Source of the DNA: Castanea sativa
Lineage: Eukaryota; Streptophyta; Magnoliopsida; Fagales; Fagaceae
Reading direction: 5' to 3'
Length of the DNA stretch: 64,000 nt
Assembly (NCBI RefSeq): GCF_040712315.1
Contig: NC_134021.1
Span: 26,400,001-26,464,000 of the forward strand
Below the pieces are notes generated by a model that saw only the letters and a list, made by a program, of their open reading frames with translations, ran no database searches and was not told the DNA's origin. Both the position numbers and the translations under genes were made by a program. This document shows, in pieces, positions 45,130 to 57,270 of the stretch (position 1 is its first letter; each line of letters starts with the position of its first letter).

Positions 45130-45885
45130 GATATGAGTAAGATCCACTAGGGATGGTGAAAAACTTACTGAGGAGTGGATGTGCATGGGGACGAATCTTC
45201 TGCCTCTCACAACTTGCTTGGAGATGAGAAAATCGTTGAGGAGTAGTATGGATGTGTGATCCACTATGGAAGAATCTTCTGCTTCCTTCATGGTTCACTA
45301 GGTGCTTTGAGGGAGAATCTTCTGCTTCCTCACTGGGGATTTTTCAGTGTATGAGACTTACTGAGGAAGAATCTTCTACTTTCTTCCTAGGGATACTTTG
45401 GGGAAGAATATTTTGCTTCCTTACTGGGGATTGCTTTAATGTGTTTGGGTCCATCGAGGAAGAATCTTGTACCTCCTCCATGGGTATGATGCTTGATATG
45501 CTTGAATTTTCAGGGAAGAGTCTTCTGTTTCCTTAATAGGGATTTGCTTTAAATGCTTGAAATATTGAGGAAGAGTCTTCTACTTCCTTGTTGAGGGTGA
45601 TATTTGATAGGTTTGATCCATTTGAGGAAGAATCTTCAGCTTCCCTCACTAGGGATATTTTGCTTGAGATGCTTGAAATATCAAGGAAGAGTCTTCTACT
45701 TCCTTACTGAGGATGATGTTTGGTAGGTTTAATCCACTGGGGGATGATTCTTGATGAGCTTGAACCATTGGGGATGATTCTTGATGTGCTTGATCTACAG
45801 GGGAAATTTTTGGCGTGCTTGATCCACTAGGGATTTTTTTTTTTTGTTCTTAATCCACTGGGGAATTTTCTTGATAATTTATGTC
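45130..45885. repeat. Degenerate tandem repeat array in G4
   Basis: Roughly ten units of 60-90 bp share gaagaatcttctgcttcctt and tggggattg/tgatgcttgat cores, with increasing decay towards 45885. Arrays beside the 3' LTR are common in Tat/Ogre elements. Confidence 0.85.
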
Positions 45886-46218
45886 TTAACTGTGGAAGTC
45901 TTGAGGTGTCCCTCCTTTGAAAGAAAGAATTTATTTATTTATTCATTTTTTACTTTTCATGACTAAACTACACATAGTTTAGTGGTGAGGCCTAAACTAC
46001 ACGTAGTTTAGCCATCAGGTGTATTCCCGCCTTTTCGTTTTCTCCAATGGTTACCAATCGTTCCTTTTCTTCTTCTTCATTCTCTTCATCTCCCTCACCT
46101 CTTCTTAATCTTAATAACTCCTCTCTTTTTTCTCTCTACAAAAACCTCTCTCCCCTCTTTCTTTTCCTCACACCTTCTAACTCCCTCATTCTCTCAAAGT
46201 CTCTTATTTTCTCCTGCA
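45886..46218 (+). other. Possible promoter/5' UTR of the opposite-strand PMD gene
   Basis: A very CT-rich stretch (about 46060-46215) lies just before the ATG at 46219, with paired cctaaactac(a/g)cgtagttta motifs at about 45965 and 45990. This looks like a plant 5' UTR, but no TATA box can be assigned with confidence. Confidence 0.4.
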
Positions 46219-48737
46219 ATGGCACCCAAGGCCAAGAGATCCTCCTATGTCCTATTTTCTGATGCCTTCCATCTCACTCACTAGAGTGGAGCCATAAGGT
46301 TAGTAGGGCCTCCACCATTGACATACTAAGCAGAGAATCACATTCTTATGGGTGAATCTGCAAGTTTTTCTTCCAAGTTTCTCTTTGATCTTGGGTTTAA
46401 ATGTGTTTTTGGCCATGTAAATGCTTGGGTTTTTCTATGGGATGAGTTTAGATGAATACCTGACACCTTAAAGGGGTAGGAACATGTCTAGGATTGATTT
46501 TGAATGATGCATCTTTGAAAATGTCGAAGAACTGCTTCTATCTGTGTTATTGCATGCGTGGGCTTAGGCCTATGTACATAACTTGCATTCATGCGTATGC
46601 AACTCTGTTCTTGCATACACAGGTATGTTCTTGAGGTTCTGCATACGCATAAATGCAAGTTGTGTACACGGGGTCCTGTCTGCATACGTGAGCTTTGATT
46701 CACGTACGTGAGACGCTTGGCTGAAGCTCTACTTTGCCCATTTTCACTTATTTTTCCTCTATTTCACTTCCATGTGCAATCCTAACACACCTTTTGTCAT
46801 TTTTGTATCTGAATATCACTATATTATTCTTTTCATCTTCACTCTCGCATCAAAACACCATATTCCTTGAATTTCACTTGAATCATGAATCTAACGATAT
46901 TTTCTTTTTCGTAGTCATCAACCTCTTATGTTGGTAGGAGAAGCACCAATAAGGTGGTGGAATGGTTCAACCTACTTTCCCCTAAAATCAGAGGCTATAT
47001 CCGAGAGGCGGGCTTTGAGCCTATCGTTAGTCTCCTTCCAGAGAAGTCTACGAGTGCCACCCTGGTGCAGTGTCTCATAGAGAGGTGTTGGGATATCACC
47101 CACACCTTTCATATCGCCGAGCGGGAGATGACAGTGACTCCCTATGACTTCTACTGCATGACCGGCCTTAGCCTTGAGGGGGATATCATCAGTTTGGATG
47201 GTGTGTCAGGTGTGTAGCTGGGCATTGACATGTTGGGGAGGAAGTACTCCATTAGGACCATCTACTAATTCGACCTGGTGTCAGATTACATGTTCCTCCC
47301 ATAAAGGACCACAGAGGAGTGCATTAGCATGGTTAGGGCTTTCCTTCTCCACTTGCTGGGGGCCTACCTCTTCGCCAATGGTGGGCAAAAAGTGTCTTTG
47401 AGGTGGCTAACCCACTTATAGGATTTTGGGGAGGCAAGGAGGGCTACTTGGGGGCAAGCATGTCTTGCTTATCTTTGCTCCACCCTTGACACTCTCAGCC
47501 GAGGCACTTTGCGGTAGCTTGTGGGACCTTGGAAGCTCGTTGAGGTTAGTTCTTTTTTCATTCTTTGCACTTTATTTGTAGCTTGTACTCTTGCGAACTA
47601 TACTATCTTGGAAATTATTAACTTGCATCTGCCACTTTGCAAACTATCATCTTGCAAACTATCATCTTGTATACAACCTGTGGTTTCTGCTTCTTTTTTG
47701 CAACGGTGGGTGGTTAGGTTTGGCCTCATAACTCTGGGCACCAACCTAGTTCTGAGGGATTTCCATAAAGTGAGGGCATATCTTGCAGGGTTGACTTTGG
47801 ATGTGGTAAATTTAAGAGTTCTAGCTGCTCATGCTTTTCCATGTATTCTCTTTAGAATATTCTCATCCTAATCTTGTGTCTTTATAGGTGAACTGCGTCA
47901 CATGGGTCGACCAGCCCCTTCTTGCTACTCGAGACTTGGAGCATGCCGCTCTTGTTACTTCGAAGATTTCCTGACCCCTTAAAGAAGCATGTTTGAGGGC
48001 TCTATATCTGGCGGAGAGGGTGAGGTGTCAGTTAGTGGGTATGGATGATCCACAGATTCCAAGGGATCCACCTAACTTCATGCTTGCCCCACACTCCAAA
48101 ACTAATGCTAAGTCCAACTCATGGGGGAGTGGTATTTCTTATGCCGAGCGGCTTCTTAAGGGGTTAGACTATGAGGAATTCAACCTCACTCGCCTCATGT
48201 CCTCTCTCACTGTCCAAGTATGTGTTCAAACTCTTGTTCTTCTACTCTCTCTCTTCTTTCTTGGTTTGTCATGACTACTAATGCGGGAATTGTAATAGGG
48301 GGGACCTGCTGTCGGTGAGCCCATTGGTCCTTCACATCTCCCCTGAACAATCTATGCCTATAGTCCAAATGGCTTTGCTCGGGAGCATGTCGTGCCCTCA
48401 ACCCTAATGTCGTGGGCTATCCTTTCCTCCCAACACTCGAGCGGCGAGTTTTCTTTTCTTCCTTTTGTTTTTTTTTTTCCCTTTTTGCCCAATTTCTCTT
48501 CTTGTTTTAGTCACCAATCCTTCCATCTTCAAAATGCAGCTCACTATCCAAGAGCATGAGGAGTTGGTTTGGCTGGCCGGGAATCTTAAGTTGGAGGTGA
48601 CCAACTACTCGAGGGAGCTATATGGTCCTAGAAGAGCGGCTTACCTAGGTGGTGGTGATGATGATGATGATGGTGGTGGTGCTGGTAAGGAGGAGGACTA
48701 CTCCAAGATACCGGCCAAGGAAAAGCGGCACCGTTGA
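46219..48737 (+). pseudogene. Plant-mobile-domain-like accessory gene (opposite strand of G4)
   Basis: A probable multi-exon gene. Exon 1 starts MAPKAKRSSYVLFSDAFHLT at 46219 with a stop inside. An intron to TTTTTCGTAG (about 46915) follows. The next exon gives MVEWFNLLSPKIRGYIREAG, RCWDITHTFHIAEREMTVTP and DFYCMTGLSLEGD, then LLGAYLFANGGQKVSLRWL, FGEARRATWGQACLAYL and GTLRQLVGPWKLVEV. This is the plant mobile domain (PF10536-type) pattern of 'aminotransferase-like' proteins. Further exons: 47888-48220 (LKEACLRALYLAERVRCQLV) and 48540-48737 (LTIQEHEELVWLAGNLKLEV, ending in an acidic Gly-rich tail). In-frame stops at 47215, about 47267 and elsewhere make it a pseudogene. Domain function is not established; it is known from transposons and host silencing factors. 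Confidence 0.65.
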
Positions 48738-49266
48738 TTACCTACAGTCACAACATATATACAACAGGCAATACATAGCTTTTTCTTTTTGTTCTTTTAA
48801 TTTTTTTTCTTTATTCCCTTTGGCAAACATTTGGGTTTGGTTCAAACCAAATGATTGTATTAAGAATATCTTTTACATTTATGCTTTTGATTGGAACTTA
48901 ACACTTAATTTACAAAATAATAATAAATTGTATGTTTCTATACAACTTTGCTTCTTTGATGCTTGCAATCTTGTGGAATATGTCTTGGATGATTCTTTAG
49001 GTCACAGGAACCCTAGGAATGCTTGGGAGTGGAAAAATTTTGCTCAAAACAGGGGAACATAGGCTTCTACCAAGCTCCATGCGTACGTGGAGGTGAGCCT
49101 ACATATGCAACTTTGACTTTGCTTATGCAAGGTTGATTCCGCGTACGTGGTCTGCAAATAAAAAAAAAACCTAGCTGACTTACTTAGGTATAAAAGTAGC
49201 CGTTTGGGTCCAAAAACACTCACCAATGTATTTCCAACCCAGAGAACACTTTTTTGAGGTCCCATA
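48738..49266 (+). other. Spacer between the two G4 accessory genes
   Basis: The first part is AT-rich and could be a 3' UTR. The stretch 49075-49155 carries another cluster of GTACGTG/GCGTACGT motifs. A CCT-containing stretch follows, then the next ATG at 49267. Confidence 0.5.
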
Positions 49267-50637
49267 ATGGCAGAAAACTCTCCTCTTCATGTCTTCACTT
49301 GGATTAGGAAGATTGGTCCTGATTTCAAGCTCCCTATAGCCTTTCTTGCATCTTCCCCTACCATTAAATTAGGGTGGATAAGCCTCTTCTTCATGCTGCT
49401 ACCAACTATTAGGTTCCTTCTCAGCATGTATTCCACTTCAACGGAATAGAGCTATGCCCCACAAGCAAGGAATTTCCTGCCATCATAGGTGAATTGAAGA
49501 TTAATAATCTTTTCCTTCCTACCATGGATGGGGATCTTCCTTCCTTGCTACGAGTGGTGTTAGGTGTCCTTAAAACCATAACCAATAGGTGGTGTGTTTT
49601 TGGCAAACTCAATCTTAGGTTGGTCTTTGATTATTTTTCCAGTTCGGGCCTTTCTAAAGGTGAGAGGCCATGATCATACTACTTTCGTGCTTTTTGCTTA
49701 TGTGCCTTTGCAAGGTATTTCTTGGTTCAACAGTCATATTGTGTAGACCTTCGGATGTGTATGGTGGCTTATGAGCTAAAGAAGGGCAATATGGTGGGCT
49801 TGATCTTGGCGAAAACTCTCAATGGTTTGAATGCCTTCCAAAAGAGGGAAGCAAGCTTCTTTACGGGAAGTCCTCTTCTTCTTTAGGTATGATCCCTAAC
49901 TTTTGCCTAGGTTCTCAACCTAGCGAAATCCCCTCTAATTTTGCATGGATTGCCTTGCGATTTTCAACCCATCGAGGCACCTTATATCGTATTCGTCTTT
50001 ATTTTTATTTTTCTTTCACTCATGCTCTCCACTCTTTTTTCTTTTCTTTTCTTTCTCTTTATTTTTTTCTTTTCTTCCTCTTCTCCTCTTCTTCTTCTTC
50101 TTCTTTTTTTTTTTTCTCTAGATATGGCTACAAGAGAGGCTTAGGTTGCTTCATCCTCCTACTGTGCCCCTCAACACCTACCATCTTAGGGACCGCTAGC
50201 TTTAAGATGTCTTGGGCTTTGAAGCATACATGAAGCTTATGGGTTGCCTTAAGGAGATCAACATTTAGTGGGTCGTGGAATGGTGGTATATCCCAAGCAT
50301 GGTCCACAATTGCTACAAGGACCATTGTGTAACTCTAGTTGGGCTTTGTTGTTGCTGTTACTACTCCACTTGTCGTATCTCAAGGCAATTTAGAAAGCGT
50401 CAAGGGGCTCTTGATGATGAGGGTGCTTTACACACTTGTTCACCAATAGGATCTTGGGCAGGATTAGTGAAGCTTGGCCACGCTGTAGGGTGACGAAAGA
50501 CAAGGTTCCTCCAATATACATCTACCCCACTGCAAGCTACAACCAATGGTTGAAGGATGACTTGAAGTGGATTTTGAATGATGAGAAGGCTCACGTGAAG
50601 ACTAGCAAGAAGATAAGAACGACTGAGTGACTACCTT
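49267..50637 (+). pseudogene. DUF7745/PMD-type accessory gene (opposite strand of G4)
   Basis: It starts MAENSPLHVFTWIRKIGPDF. After a frameshift near 49410 it continues VPSQHVFHFNGIELCPTSKE, LPTMDGDLPSLLRVVLGVLK and NRWCVFGKLNLRLVFDYF. After another it gives LRMCMVAYELKKGNMVGLIL and AKTLNGLNAFQKREASFFTG. An intron-like CT-rich gap (about 49887-50120) follows, then WWYIPSMVHNCYKDHCVTLV, STCRISRQFRKRQGA, NRILGRISEAWPR and LKDDLKWILNDEKAH, ending RTTE at 50630. This order resembles the DUF7745/plant-mobile-like proteins of plant retrotransposons. At least three frame changes and several stops make it non-functional. It lies between PMD gene and integrase, antisense to pol. Confidence 0.6.
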
Positions 50638-50807
50638 GATATGTCCCATGTTTTACTTTTCTGCACTTTTATGATTCTCATGTTTTTGTTTTTGAATTTA
50701 ATAAAGGATTGGAAGGTTCCAAATCCCCTATGAAAACAAACTTATTATCTTTTAATTTGAGCAATGGAAGAATTTCCCTTTTTATTATCTTTGCTTATTG
50801 TCATCTC
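50638..50807. other. Tail of accessory gene before solo LTR A8
   Basis: AT-rich with an AATAAAG-like signal at about 50698. It probably is the 3' end of the accessory gene. No further gene is seen. Confidence 0.45.
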
Positions 50808-50812
50808 ATCTA

Positions 50813-52182
50813 TGTTAGGATTTATGCCCTTAAATCCTATTGTATGATATTATATGTGGCATTATGTATGACATGATGTATGACTTAATATTGTGATTGA
50901 TAAAGTTATTTTATTATTGTCTAAAATAATGGTAACATGAATATTTGGACATTAACATATAGTCCATGAGATGCATAGTATGTGACTTATGTGATTTAGT
51001 CACAGAAGATATAAATCACAAGTTCTTTGTAAACTCAGAATTTATAGTTCGTAGTCGGTGATGAAATTGGGCATTTCATTTGTGAAGACTATAACGTATC
51101 AACTAAGATGATTTATCTTGATCATGGAAGTGGAGACGTCTAGTTGATATGTTGATATGTTTTAAGAGTTAAGACATATTGAACTGGACCGCTGTGAGAT
51201 TTATTATTCTCCTAATGATTGTCAATTGAATAATAAATCTCACGACTTCTATTTGCATGAATTCTTAATCCTGAGAGGATAATGGACCTGATCATAACGT
51301 GTAGGTTGCTTTGATATATCAGAAGTGAGATCTAAAGTAACGGTCAAAACCTCAGTATGTTAGGCAGCCACATTTAGTGTTGATGGAACATATATTCTCA
51401 AGATAGAATTCATAATCTCTTAACGGAGATATAAAATATTCCCTTGAGATAAGTTTAATGGGTTTGGTTATTCAGAGTGTTAGGCCTAACCACTTTGGTA
51501 AGAAATTACTAAAGTATATATTTATGAAATTAAACTGGGTACTCAAGGATAATATGTAGTAATTTACAAAAATGCAGTCTACATTTATGACTTTGTGTTA
51601 CTACGATATTTTATAAAGGGGTTGCATGTACAATAAAGTCTTGGGATATAATTTATTAATAAAGCCTAGAGTGCAATTATATCTATATAATGGTATTAAA
51701 TATAATTAATGGTAACTTTGGACTTGTCAAGAGTTGACGGAAAAGCCCAAGGCCCATTGGAGCTAGTGTTTGGTCCATTTTGGTCCCACTCCAAGCCACA
51801 CACTAAAGCCCAATTGGAAAGGCCCAATAAGCCAGCCCAATTAGATAATCAGTTAGTTATAAAGGGAGAAACATACAGAATTTTTATTAATAAAAATAAG
51901 AAACGGTGTGTATGTGAGTGTGAGACACACTTTCATTCTCCCTTTGAAAACTGATTGAGAGACCACACATCTTGGGCATAAAGTGGAATTAGAGTGAAGA
52001 TTAAAAGTGTTCCCAAGTGCTTCTAATCTTTGTTTTGAATTTCTCCATACCAAGGTATGCTATCTTGTTTTTAAATTCTCAAGTTTACATAGTACATGTT
52101 GTCAATCATGAATGAAATAGATCCTTGTTTATTGTTTCCGCTGTGTGTTTTGTATGAGATACAAAACCCAAATTTTCCAACA
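50813..52182 (+). repeat. Solo copia LTR family A, copy A8, with ATCTA duplication
   Basis: A full-length A LTR of 1370 bp (TGTTAGG to CCAACA), flanked by ATCTA at 50808-50812 and 52183-52187. One arm of the 14-bp hairpin has been deleted (the atttatgaaattaaactggg junction near 51530). No internal region is present. Confidence 0.95.
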
Positions 52183-52187
52183 ATCTA

Positions 52188-52440
52188 TTCATTATTTTCT
52201 TTTCTTTTCTTTTTCCTTTGCCATGTAATTTTTGCCCATGACGTCTTTTGAGGAATTTTCGCCATGCCCATGGTCTTTTTCCCCTAAATTTTACTTAGAT
52301 CGCCCTTTCAAATTTTTAATCGGGGTTCTTTTGCCTTAATTTTTGCCTAGGCTACCCTGTCGGGTGTTCAACCTAGCAGAATTTTTCTCCATTAAATGTG
52401 CTATTTTCGGAGTCTATCCATGTTAATGGGGCAAAACATC
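52188..52440 (-). other. G4 region just beyond integrase
   Basis: A low-complexity T-rich stretch and paired motifs with gccttaatttttgcctaggc and taaattttacttag. No gene is recognised. It links the integrase end with the accessory genes. Confidence 0.4.
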
Positions 52441-53118
52441 TCTTCCATTAAATCTGTGATTCTTGTAGCACCTCCAAACATGTTCTTCTTAATGATAAAA
52501 GGCCCAGACCACTAGGTTTCATCTTTCCTCTTGGATCAAAAGTCTCGTCTCTAAGCACCTTTAGAACCAAGTCCCCTTCTTTAAGTTTCTTGGTTTCCCT
52601 TTCTTGCTGAATGCTCTAGCAATCCTTTTTTGGTACCCTTGTGCATGGTATTGTGCCCTAGTTCTCTTCTCATCTATCAGAGCCAATTTTTCGTATGTCA
52701 CCTTAGCCCAATCCTCTTATAGGACCTTTGTTTCTACCAATACCCACAAAGATTGTATCTCCACCTCAATAGGAAGCATCGCCTCGCTACCATAAACCAA
52801 AGAGTAAGGTGTTGCCCCAGTTGATGCTCGGATAGAAATTCTATAACCCCACAAGGCGAATGGAAGCTACTTGGCCCAATCTTTGTATGTCACCACCATC
52901 TTGGCTAGGATATTCTTCACATTCTTATTAGCTACTTCTGCGGCCCCATTAGCTTGTGGTTGATATGGCAAAGACTTGTCATGCTCAATGCCATATTCTT
53001 CCATGACCCTTCGAACCTCACTTTGAAAGTGAGAACCGTTATCTAAAATGATCTCTTAGGGCACCCCAAACCGACATATGATGTTGTTTCCTAAGAACTG
53101 AGCCACATGTTTAGCCTT
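52441..53118 (-). pseudogene. G4 integrase, C-terminal part
   Basis: The minus strand encodes AKHVAQFLGNNIICRFGVP, ILDNGSHFQSEVRRVMEEYG, SLPYQPQANGAAEVANKNVK, STGATPYSLVYGSEAMLPIE, and a C-terminal domain with LKKGDLVLKVLRD and SGLGPFIIKK. Catalytic Asp (LDNG) and Glu (AAEVANKN region) are visible. The last residues run MDRLRK as in Tat-type elements, without a chromodomain. Stops at two or three positions. The N-terminal half lies at 62324-62931, separated by the nested element. Confidence 0.9.
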
Positions 53119-54872
53119 TGTGAAGGTCCTTTTTTGGACAGTACCCAGGCCCATGTAGAAACAAGGATCCCAGGTGCTTTATTTATTTTTTGGTGGACTG
53201 GGCATGGTTCACCGTAGCTAAATGAGGTTTGATTATGAATTAAGTTGTGCGCAAGTCACATAAATCTCCTCAAGGCAAAAATGTGATTCCTCCTAAGCAA
53301 TAGAATACCATTATAAGTGTTTTGATGTCATAAAATGATCATTTACTCTTACAAAATAAGTAAAATAAGTATTCATAATATTCACAATGAGAAGGAGATT
53401 GAAATAGAGTATTTGAGGCTTATCTTTTACTGTGTGAACGTTTAAAAAGAGTTCATTCACTTAGTACCCCGGGCGTACTGTCATGGTACCCCGGGAGTGA
53501 AGTCGTGGTTCCCAGGGGTACTAGGCCTGTGAAAACCCAGAATACTGATTCTCTGAACTATACTATCTTTCTCCATACTTATTATGCAATAGAGTTTTGA
53601 CATCTCCCTTTACCTCTATAAATCCTGCATAAGAACACACTACATAAATACACAATAAACATATCTTTAAGTAATTGTTAGTTTCTTAGGTTAGGATATA
53701 CATTTTAATACATAAACATATATATAAATGAATTTCATGAGAATGATTCAGCCACGAGGATCCTGGCCCCAATTCTCACAGACTTAGTGTTTTTGCACAA
53801 GACTTGTGAGATTTGGAACTCAAGTCCAAGTGGCTTTGCTTGGGCATTGCCTTCCAAGATAGTTAGGTGAGGAGGATTTCTATGGGAGAGAGTGATATTT
53901 GATGTGCGCATGTTTTTGGCATATATTTCTTTGGAGGCTAAGTGATGTTTCGAATAATCTCTTTTTGTTTATTTCTTTCTCTTCCTTGCTGAGCTTTTAA
54001 AACTCTAAGAATATGTGTTTTAAACCTCTGAACTTTTCCCCTGAATACCCATTTTTCTCCCATCTGAATCCCCTCTTTCCTGCTATGCTTTATGTTCCTT
54101 TTATAGCAGACCTAGTCTGGGACCCCAGGGGAGGACGTGTCAGGTTTGTTGGGTAAAACTACATCCTCTGCAACCAAAAAAGGTGCATTGGACAGAGGTT
54201 TAGCTTATTTAGGAAATTATAACTCAAAATGGGCATTTGACTTTAGCTATAAATGAAAGATTCCTTCTTGGAAAGTTAAATGGAACGGGTGGGCTGCTCA
54301 GTGTACTGTGACAGCTTTGTTGAAAATGACAATTGAGAGGAAATTGTGGGGAGGTGTCATGCACATGGGGGAACTGAGTTTTCCATTGGTTTATGTATTC
54401 CAAGCAAATATATGAACCAAGGGAAAGCTTCGGGATCCTCCTTTCACCATAAATCACTTCCTTACCGACCAAACCATTCCTCCCTTACTACCCACTCAGG
54501 ATCCCATGGGCTTGGACCATGGGTTACAAAGATAATACCTAGTTTTTTTTGCTAGATTTTAATGGCTTGTTCTTTGCTGGAAATCTGAACATACATAGGG
54601 CCTTTATTTTGATTCTTCTTGCTGCATATCCTCTGGCCTGACCGAGATCCTTGCTGCATGTCCACTAGTCTTCCCGAGATCCTTGCCTGAGATCCTCTTC
54701 TTTTTTTTCTTTATTATTATTATTATTATTTCTTTCTTTTTTCTTCTTTTTGGGATTTTGGGCCTTCATGGTCCTTCTTAGCTTCATGAATTGGACCTTC
54801 TTTGTTAAGACCCATGGTCTTTCCTTACTTTTCATAAAATCGGCTTTCTTTGTGAAATTTTGGTCCTCAACA
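53119..54872 (-). repeat. N1 3' LTR
   Basis: 1754 bp, TGTGAAGGTCC to CCTCAACA. It is about 1.7 kb of close similarity with 60538-62318, including the paired ggtaccccgggcgt and ggtaccccgggag motifs (53466-53520) and a (TTA)n run near 54712. The purine-rich minus-strand sequence GGGGGACTAA (54882-54873) precedes it as PPT. Confidence 0.94.
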
Positions 54873-54882
54873 TTAGTCCCCC

Positions 54883-56440
54883 GAGCTCGTGGGTTACTTA
54901 TAGCCCACGTGCGAGAAAATAAATTGTTCTTGGACACTTTCCGAGTTTGTGGAACCAATGTGTAGATCAAATAATTCCTGAGGGAAACTCCAAAGGAATT
55001 GCTACACTTCCTTCATGGAATGAACTAACGTGTTGCCAAAGATTAAAATTCACCTTCATGTTAGTATAAAGCTGCAGATTGGTATTCAACAAATCAACTT
55101 TGTTAAACTGACATTGATATATGCATGTATAACCAAATTATATTGGTATTGCATTTGATGCTAAGAGTATATTTCTAGCACTAATGTTTTTTGCTAGCAA
55201 TTCTAGGATATGCTTTTCTTGAAAGTAGCATACAAAAAATCACATTGGATGCATATTAAATCTCAATATAAGATAGCATTGCTTTGTCAATAAGATTTTG
55301 TTTGTTTTACAAAATAGGTTGAGTGAGGGAAGCCCCCATGAACTTTGCCAAAGATATTCTATGCATTGTAGTACATGCTTGCTATGGCTAAGGTGAATAA
55401 CTCCAAGATGTTTGCCACATGGGACCATGATATTATAAGTCATTGAATCATATAAACATGCTGATTTAGAGTCTAATCAAGGCTAGCTATTCTTCTCAAA
55501 ATGTATTAGGAGATAGAAACTTCCCGAAGGACATGACTTAGAAGGCTTAAGAACATCTCCACACCTTGCTTTAGCTAAAGACCTTGCTCTTCTTGTGGAT
55601 GCTCTTGATCTTTGCCTTATTCTTTTTCCAAATTGTGAAAGATTGTATAATTTTGCAGATTGCTGCATATTATTCACATATCATGCCACCAATTATATTG
55701 TTGCTGAATTGCTATGTACCATATAGTTCATGAGCCAAAGAAAAATAACAGTGGCTGAACTTATGTACTATAAAGTTTGCACTGGACTTCTTAATTTTTA
55801 TCAAGTTAAAGATATATGTAAGGAAAATTTTTTTAATCTTATCTTAGCCCCCAGTGTATGCACTGGAAAAGCCAATTGTCAAATAAGATATAGCAGTAAA
55901 ATTATTTCATGTATATGAAACCATTTGAGGAGTTCAACCACACAAGACTTCCAAATTTTTTATTTTTGATAATTGGTCAAGTAAGAAGATCAAAATATTA
56001 GAATTTTCATTTTAATCTACATGAATAAAGTATTAGTGCATGGGTGATACCTCTTGCACAACATTTTGCAGTGTTTTGATATATTCAAACATGGTATTAA
56101 TGAGTGGGCTTACCAAAAGGGTACCTTTATTTTGTTGAATCAAAGTACCTCCAAGCCTTTGGTGAGTTTGCACCTTGTAGGAGGAGGGAAATGTTGCTAG
56201 CTGGTTTGCAATCTCATTGACTAATCTTCTTTGTACAGAGATTTGCAAAGGTATCCATGCCTTTGCGGCTTTGAGTGATGTACTTTTGGATTTTTATTTT
56301 TAAAAGTTAGGCCTTCCTTGCTTCCTTAGGCTCCCTTGAACCAACTCCTTTCAAGGAGGTCAATCTTGTGCACTTTATACACCCACTTATGGGTTTTCAT
56401 ACCCACTCGAGGCTCTTTCTCTTTATACCCCTCTTAGGTC
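54883..56440. other. N1 interior, left part
   Basis: No conserved coding motif on either strand. The phrase ttagcccccagtgtatgcactgg-like occurs at about 55845-55866; its minus-strand form GGGGGCTAA resembles the PPT. Confidence 0.5.
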
Positions 56441-56445
56441 TTGCT

Positions 56446-56787
56446 TACAATTTGCACCCTTTGCTGGGACGTGCTACGGCTTGTACCTATTGCTGGTACG
56501 TGCTACAACTAGTACCCATTGCTGGTACGTGCTACAACTTGTAGCCATTGCTAGTACATGCTACACAAGTTGTAGCTATTGCTGGTACGTGCTACACAGG
56601 TTGTAGCCATTGCTGGTACATGCTACTGGTTGTAGGCATTGCTGGTACATGCTACTGGTTGTAGGCATTGCTGGTACATGCTACTGGTTGTAGCCATTGC
56701 TGGTATGTGCTACATGTTGTAGCCTATACTGGGATATGCTTAAAATCTGCACGCATTATTGGGACATGCTATGGCTTGTAGCCATAA
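56446..56787. repeat. N1 tandem array 1 (~29-bp unit)
   Basis: About eleven units with core attgctggtacgtgctacaa and variable ends (tgtagccatt, tgtaggcatt). Three units near 56620-56700 are almost identical, showing recent local duplication. Confidence 0.93.
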
Positions 56788-57270
56788 ACTTTTGCTTTTG
56801 AACAGTTTCTTGGTTGTATTTGGAAACTTTTGCTCTTGGCCAATTTCTGAGCCATGTATTTAGAAAATTTGTTCTAGGCCAAGTCTTGGGCCAGGTACAT
56901 GGAAAGTTTACTCTTCTCAAGTCCTGGGCCATGTCACTTGGAAAATTTTTGTTCTGATTAAGTCTTGGGCTAGGTACATGGAAAATTTGCCCTTTCCCAA
57001 GTCCTAGGCCATGCCACTTGGAAAATTTGTTCTAGCCAAGTCCTGGGCTAGGTATATGGAAAGTTTGCTCTTCCCAAGTCCTAGGCCATGTCACTTGGAA
57101 AAAATCTGTTTTGGCCAAGCCTTGGGCCAAGTACATGGAAAGTTTGCTCTTCCCAAGTCCTAGGCTATGTCATTTGAAAAATTTTTGTTCTGATTAAGTC
57201 CTGGGCTAGGTACAAGGAAAATTTGCTCTTTCCCAAGTCCTAGGCCATGCCACTTGGAAAATTTGTTCAT
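56788..57270. repeat. N1 tandem array 2 (cttggg/ccatgt units)
   Basis: Alternating units with ttcccaagtcctaggccatg, cacttggaaaatttgttc and caagtcctgggctaggtaca. The higher-order period is about 120 bp and the half-unit about 57 bp. Confidence 0.88.

Noticed and set aside
50827..51000. Plus-strand frames near A8 as part of the accessory gene
   Set aside because: The A8 LTR starts at 50813 with a precise duplication, so anything beyond belongs to the copia LTR.
54665..54970. Minus-strand frame with an Asn/Lys run, also at 62078-62560
   Set aside because: The Asn run comes from the (TTA)n stretch in the N1 LTR. At 62078-62560 the frame merely fuses LTR sequence to G4 integrase.
56446..57270. 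Short direct repeats as a CRISPR array
   Set aside because: Repeats run head to tail with no unique spacers of constant length. The context is a plant retrotransposon, and no cas-like genes are present.
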